64,000 bases of DNA from the NCBI GenBank assembly GCA_038049695.1, contig CP142452.1:75214501-75278500 (forward strand). The letters are read 5' to 3'. The stretch is from Cinnamomum chago (taxonomy: Eukaryota > Streptophyta > Magnoliopsida > Laurales > Lauraceae). The notes under the pieces are model-generated. The model made no database searches, was not told the origin of the DNA, and saw only the letters and a program-made list of their open reading frames with translations. Positions 59,701 to 64,000 of the stretch are shown here, one piece after another; within the stretch, counting starts at the first letter, position 1; every line of letters begins with the position of its first letter. Both the position numbers and the translations under genes were made by a program.

Positions 59701-62224
59701 ACGCAAACTAAAATGTGAAATATAAATGGTTGTTAAAATGTTGAGAAAGTTTTAAGCACCAGAGTAGGACTACAAAGGCATATACAACTTTAGCTGCTTT
59801 CACTCAAAACCAAATATAGTCGGGCAAATTAGAAAACCATAAAGCAATCATGTCCAACTGCCAAAAGAATGGTGAGTCAATGAAAGAAAGGATACACCAA
59901 AACAAACTATGAGCTTAGCAAAAATCTTAGACAATAACCTAGATAAAGCATGGAAGCTTAGTTGCCAAATCGGTAATGAAGATAATGACGAATCAACACC
60001 CAAAAGATAATGGGAAACCAAGAAAGATGTGGACGTGAAAAATACTTGGGTAGACAGGGACTAACAGCTTGAATGAGTGCACAGAAAAAAGAAATTTTAG
60101 CCAGATTCTTTCGTTTCAAAAAAAAAAGAAAAAAGAATCATTTGCCTAAACCCTCTAGAACTATTATGCATGGATTCTTCAAAATGGACAACGTATCATA
60201 TTGTATTGTGTCCAATACTTCACTTTTTCTATGTAAAATCCATGTCCCTGCCATGTCTATGGCGTGTCCCTGTCTTATCTGGGCATCATAGCTCTATACT
60301 CAATTACTCATGCCCTCTAATCAGAGGTTGGCTTTGTGAGTTCTACAAAACTCTACTCATCCCTTTTAGGTGATGTTCTCTAATGTGGCTTCCAAGTGTT
60401 GTTTGGCATCCCCTTTCTCCTAGCCCCTTGTACTGGTAACACAACATTTTTTGTACAGGGGATTACTTTGGTCTTTTAAACACATGTCATTTAGAAGAAG
60501 AAGAAAAAACCCTAAAAAATCTTGTATTAGTAGATGATATCATCTTACTAAAATTACCTCTCACGACATTGTTTCCCAATGCGACCAGGTACCGATTTTG
60601 CTATATCAGCCCATTTTCTAGCACCATACTTGGAGACCAGTTCAACGATCTTATCATCTTCCTGTGAATCAAATGAACAAGAGGGGAAACAATTTGAGAG
60701 TCATTAACTTGCAAGGAGCTGTTAATAAGCATATATACAAGGACAAAAATCAGAATAGGGAAACCTCTTGGGTCCATGGTCCTTTAACTAGTTCAGGATT
60801 AAGAACTTTCTGCCATCGATGCAAACATTGCACTTCTGATCTATCTGGAAAAGATTCAGCTGCATGGCATAAAGGCATCCAGATAAATCATAAGACTCCA
60901 TCCAAACATTTGAATGAAGATGAAAGCACCCAGTCAAAATTAACTTCAAAATGATAAATCCCATTTCAGAAATTTCTCAGCAAGATAATTTTTATCGTAT
61001 AGTTTTAGAAGATGAGAAAAAACAACTGCTGTTCCATAATGTGTTTTTCTTCTAGATTCCTCCCAACCGACATCAAATCCACCCTTGCTGTTGTTTTCTT
61101 GTTATTCTTTTCTTACCATTTGAAAGGGAAGGGAAGGGATCGTTCTCATAATATATGACATGCTTTTTCTCTGGGACACAAGTACACAAACACAATTGCA
61201 CAAATGCATGAATTTGCTGATACATAATTCCAATTTATTTTCTCATTTAGTTTAGTTCATACTTCAAACCACAGGACGTTTTCTTCCAAGAAATGCAAGA
61301 AAATAGTCCAGAAATAAATTTTGAAAGATTTTTCGTCCAGCGAGCCTAGTCACTTTGACAAAAATTGTTTTGCAATAAAAGACAATTGCACACCAAAACA
61401 CTACAACGCGTAGCCCACCTGGACTCATTAATATTTTTCAATATATTTTCTTACTTCATTTAGTTCCAAATAACTTGACACATTCCTTATTTCCTCCAAG
61501 ATTTCCAAGAGGATTTCAGAAAAATATATTTTGTGGAATTTGTTTAATTTAGCAGGAGAAACTAAGTCAAACGACTATGAAAGTAATTACTATTGAGATA
61601 GTGGGATGGAAATACATGTAAGAGGTGATGAACTGGTAAAACTAGAGAAAAGGAAGAAATGAAAACCTATTTTCTTCCAACATTTTCCCTTGAAAAGTTT
61701 GACAGCATCTCCTAATTTCTCATCCTGCAACATGTTAACAGGTCAGAAACCAAATGCAATACCAAGTATAATGAAGAAAGCAGTAAGCCTATGTTCACAC
61801 CATATTTCAAAAGCAAAAGTAAAAGAATAGTAAATGAATGTTGTTGAACAAGCAAATACATGAAACTCCAATACATGGTTAGACAGGTTGCAGTTATTTT
61901 GGACCAACAGAGTAACCTATAATATTAAAGCTAAGGATGAAAATTAGCAAAGACCACAATCTGAAAAGGTCAGCCTGAACTCAGAAGTAAAACATGTTTA
62001 AAATGCAATTAAAAAAACTTAAAATACAACTCATCCTCAAGAAATTATATAAAGTTTGGCTGTGTTTTCCTTTTTTGAAAAAAAAAAAAAAATACTGAGA
62101 CAGCAGCAGCTTCTTATTTGCCTGCTAGATATATGATGGCAGTAATTTGAAAGAAATGATCAAATTGCTCACCTCCTCTTGTGTCCACCCCCCTTTTGCT
62201 CGTCTTATAGGACCAGTAGTCCTC
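56757..62224 (-). CDS. R1R2R3-type MYB (MYB3R) transcription factor, 5' exon(s) outside window
   Basis: Six exons are visible, all with GT-AG sites: 62224-62173, 61724-61667, 60859-60765, 60661-60558, 59384-59256 and 57852-56757. They join in frame to 510 residues ending at TAG. R1 runs GGWTQEED..CWKKIAESFPDR..CLHRW, R2 GPWTQEEDD..KWADIAKSVPGR..CRERW, and R3 DAWTLEEE..KWAEIAKILPGR..IKNHW; all nine structural Trp positions are present. After the domain come LPPTPKTP and, near the end, SPPYRLKSKRTAILKSVEKQLDFTLDEE, a segment conserved in plant MYB3R proteins. MYB3R factors bind MSA elements (AACGG core) and control G2/M genes as activators or repressors (family knowledge); which type this is cannot be told. 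The start codon and N-terminus lie beyond 64000. The C-terminus is shorter than in long MYB3R forms. Confidence 0.93.
58007..58540. repeat. Repeat-rich stretch in the last MYB3R intron
   Basis: Short CAGGTC/CCAGGT units recur at about 58165-58200, and the phrase 'tttgggtctggatggc' occurs at 58310 and again near 58448. The 142-residue minus-strand frame here lies inside an intron and is Pro/Gly-repetitive, so I do not call it a gene. Confidence 0.5.
60160..60300. repeat. Dispersed repeat shared with 49995-50150
   Basis: Second copy of the repeat noted in p115 intron 1, here in a MYB3R intron between the R2 and R3 exons. Same orientation. Confidence 0.6.
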
Positions 62225-62514
62225 CTGGACACAAAGTTAGAACATCTCCTTAGTACAGACATAAAAGAATTGAGTTCTAGTTTCTAAAGAAATTCTTTAC
62301 TACCAGTGCTGCTATTGTAATACAAGCAATAGTAGATGAAACAATACTCAAACAAAACAAAATAATAAACAAATTGGAATATAAAACATATCACAATGTG
62401 CTCATCAGCAATGTAACACTTCAAAGATTAATAGAACTGTATTGCAACTAAAGATTTATAAATTTAACATTCAAAAATAAAAAAGAACTAGAACTTTCCA
62501 AAAACAACTGGGAC

Positions 62515-62923
62515 TAGGGGTGCTCAAGGGCCAGGACAGCCCAGGCCCAACCTGCTGGCGGGCGGGGTTCAGGCCTTGGGTTTTAGAAAGTGGGTTGGGC
62601 CTAGATCTAAATTTCTGGCCCATTTAACATATGAGTCGGGCTTGGATCAAGCGATAGAAAGCCTGCCCGCCGGCCTGGTCCAACCCAGCCCAAATAAGTA
62701 ATGCATGTAGTTTAGTAACCAATTTACCCAAACACGTGATTCAAAAGCCCAAGCGCCCAGCCCGGCCCTGCCTGATTGACTAAATGGGCAGGGTCAGGCA
62801 TCACAAGTCACAAGTGTAAGGTGGGCCAAGCTTGGCCAATCACTTATGGCTCGAGTTGGGCTTGGGGCTGGATACAGGTTGGGCCAGGCCTTGATATGCC
62901 TCGGCCCAGCCCATGAACCCCTA
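62515..62923. mobile_element. hAT-type MITE (409 bp), GC-rich
   Basis: Starts TAGGGGTGCTCA and ends TGAACCCCTA. 8-bp flanks ACTGGGAC (62507-62514) and ATTGGGAC (62924-62931) match at 7 of 8. The interior is rich in GGCCCAGCCC and GGGCGG motifs, far above the local GC level. It lies in the MYB3R intron upstream of the first visible exon. Confidence 0.85.
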
Positions 62924-62931
62924 ATTGGGAC

Positions 62932-64000
62932 GTTATGTGCACGGTAGAAAGTCCTCCTCTAGTAGCAAACTGTGCACCATCTAAAACATCAATTAGAACT
63001 GTATAATAATGTAATTGAAAATTATCCCGTTGGAAAATACAAGGCATACACTCAAATTTATTTTTGCTTTTTCCAATCATTTTTACAAAAAATTATTATC
63101 TAAAAATCATTTTACGTACTAAACCAATCTGTTTAATGAAAAAGTTTAACTACTAAATTTTTAATGTTTAGAATCTATTTTTCAATTTATCAATTACATA
63201 AATGAAATGGGCATATCATGGAGAGTAATTAATGCATCATATGAATTACAATGCATGGTGTGAAATGATGAATTGATATCATACATTAAAACAATGATTT
63301 AAACAATGGGAGCAACTGCAAAGCTACCAACGACAAGTTGACCAATTCTCTTTTTCCTAGCAGTAGGAACAGGGTACTAGTAAAAAGGTCCAAATTTTTC
63401 TTTTTTATAAAAATAAATACTAAATATATCAATGACAAGAAAAAATAGAAGGATCTACTAAGATGACACTGAGGAGTACATGTGGAAAGATTGTCTCAAC
63501 AGGTGCCTCTGATAAGGGAGTGGCCAAAGCATTGCTCAAAATATGTATGGAAGATGAATTAAATTCTTTTTCTCCTCCAAACCCAGATCTCAAAAATAAT
63601 AAATAACAATCTTCCCCACTTGGATTCGTTGGAACACAATGCTAAATGTCGGAGCGTAATGAACCAAGAAAGACAATGAAAATCTCTAACCAATTTGCTT
63701 GGATGATTAAAGCTATATGGTGGTTAAACAAGAAAATAAGTAAGACTATTGTGACTGTCTACAAATTTTACACCTAAACGATGCCCATGAGGGGGCTTTG
63801 CTTCTGTTACTTGCCAATTGCCATCCAAACGATCCTGGTACTAATGCAATTAGTATGCAAGTTGATAGTCCCTTTTTCATTTTTTTTTTGGGATATGGGA
63901 ATCATTCAAGAGAATACTACTATTGACTGCAAGCCAGTTTAGAGAAGATGAATAACAAAATGTGGTGTCTAAAACTAGCATGCCTACTAATATGTGGATT
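62932..64000. other. MYB3R intron, no exon seen
   Basis: I looked on the minus strand for the exon that supplies the two bases joining to 62224 and found none, so it probably lies beyond 64000. The stretch 63480-63850 has a denser, possibly TE-derived composition but no domain I can name. Confidence 0.45.

Noticed and set aside
1-64000. CRISPR arrays, bacterial operons, phage genes, intact rRNA or tRNA genes
   Set aside because: None seen. The only rRNA-like sequence is the 5S-derived part of the Cassandra LTRs.

Overview
The window is nuclear DNA of a flowering plant. The signs are plant-type gene families, GT-AG introns up to 5.7 kb, and a dense load of plant transposons (Helitron, Cassandra, TRIM, Copia, L1- and RTE-type LINEs, hAT and PIF/Harbinger MITEs). 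I cannot name the species. The long, TE-filled introns suggest a medium or large genome, possibly a magnoliid (inference only).

Three genes can be supported, all transcribed leftwards (minus strand). (1) A complete 19-exon gene for the Golgi tether p115/Uso1, called Golgin candidate 6 or MAG4 in Arabidopsis, spans 16936-52100. Its 2802-nt spliced CDS stays in frame through all 19 exons and encodes 933 residues. (2) The 3' six exons of an R1R2R3-MYB (MYB3R) gene lie at 56757-62224; its first exon(s) are beyond the right edge. (3) A gene with an intact plant methyl-CpG-binding domain split over two exons lies at 5907-11993; its 3' end is unresolved. A broken copy of the first MBD exon sits at the left edge.

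Layout: 1-2512 is duplication block A, containing the broken MBD exon copy. 2513-5128 holds fragments derived from the p115 gene. 5129-11690 holds MBD exon 2, a 4-copy 300-bp tandem repeat, a Cassandra element and MBD exon 1. 11690-15730 is duplication block B, interrupted by a Helitron whose exact empty site is kept in block A. 15973-16130 is another p115 intron-like remnant. The p115 gene follows, its introns carrying a solo LTR, TIR elements, a complete TRIM, LINEs with nested insertions and a perfect 62-bp inverted repeat. 52441-56756 is intergenic with a hAT-type MITE. The MYB3R gene fills the rest. The left 17 kb therefore reads as a tandem array of units pairing an MBD gene with a p115-derived fragment.

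No shared pathway links the three genes. p115 acts in ER-Golgi transport, MYB3R in cell-cycle transcription and MBD proteins in reading DNA methylation. The most notable non-coding structure is a pair of inverted, nearly identical 407-bp transposon segments in p115 introns 1 and 7 that closely flank exons 2-7.
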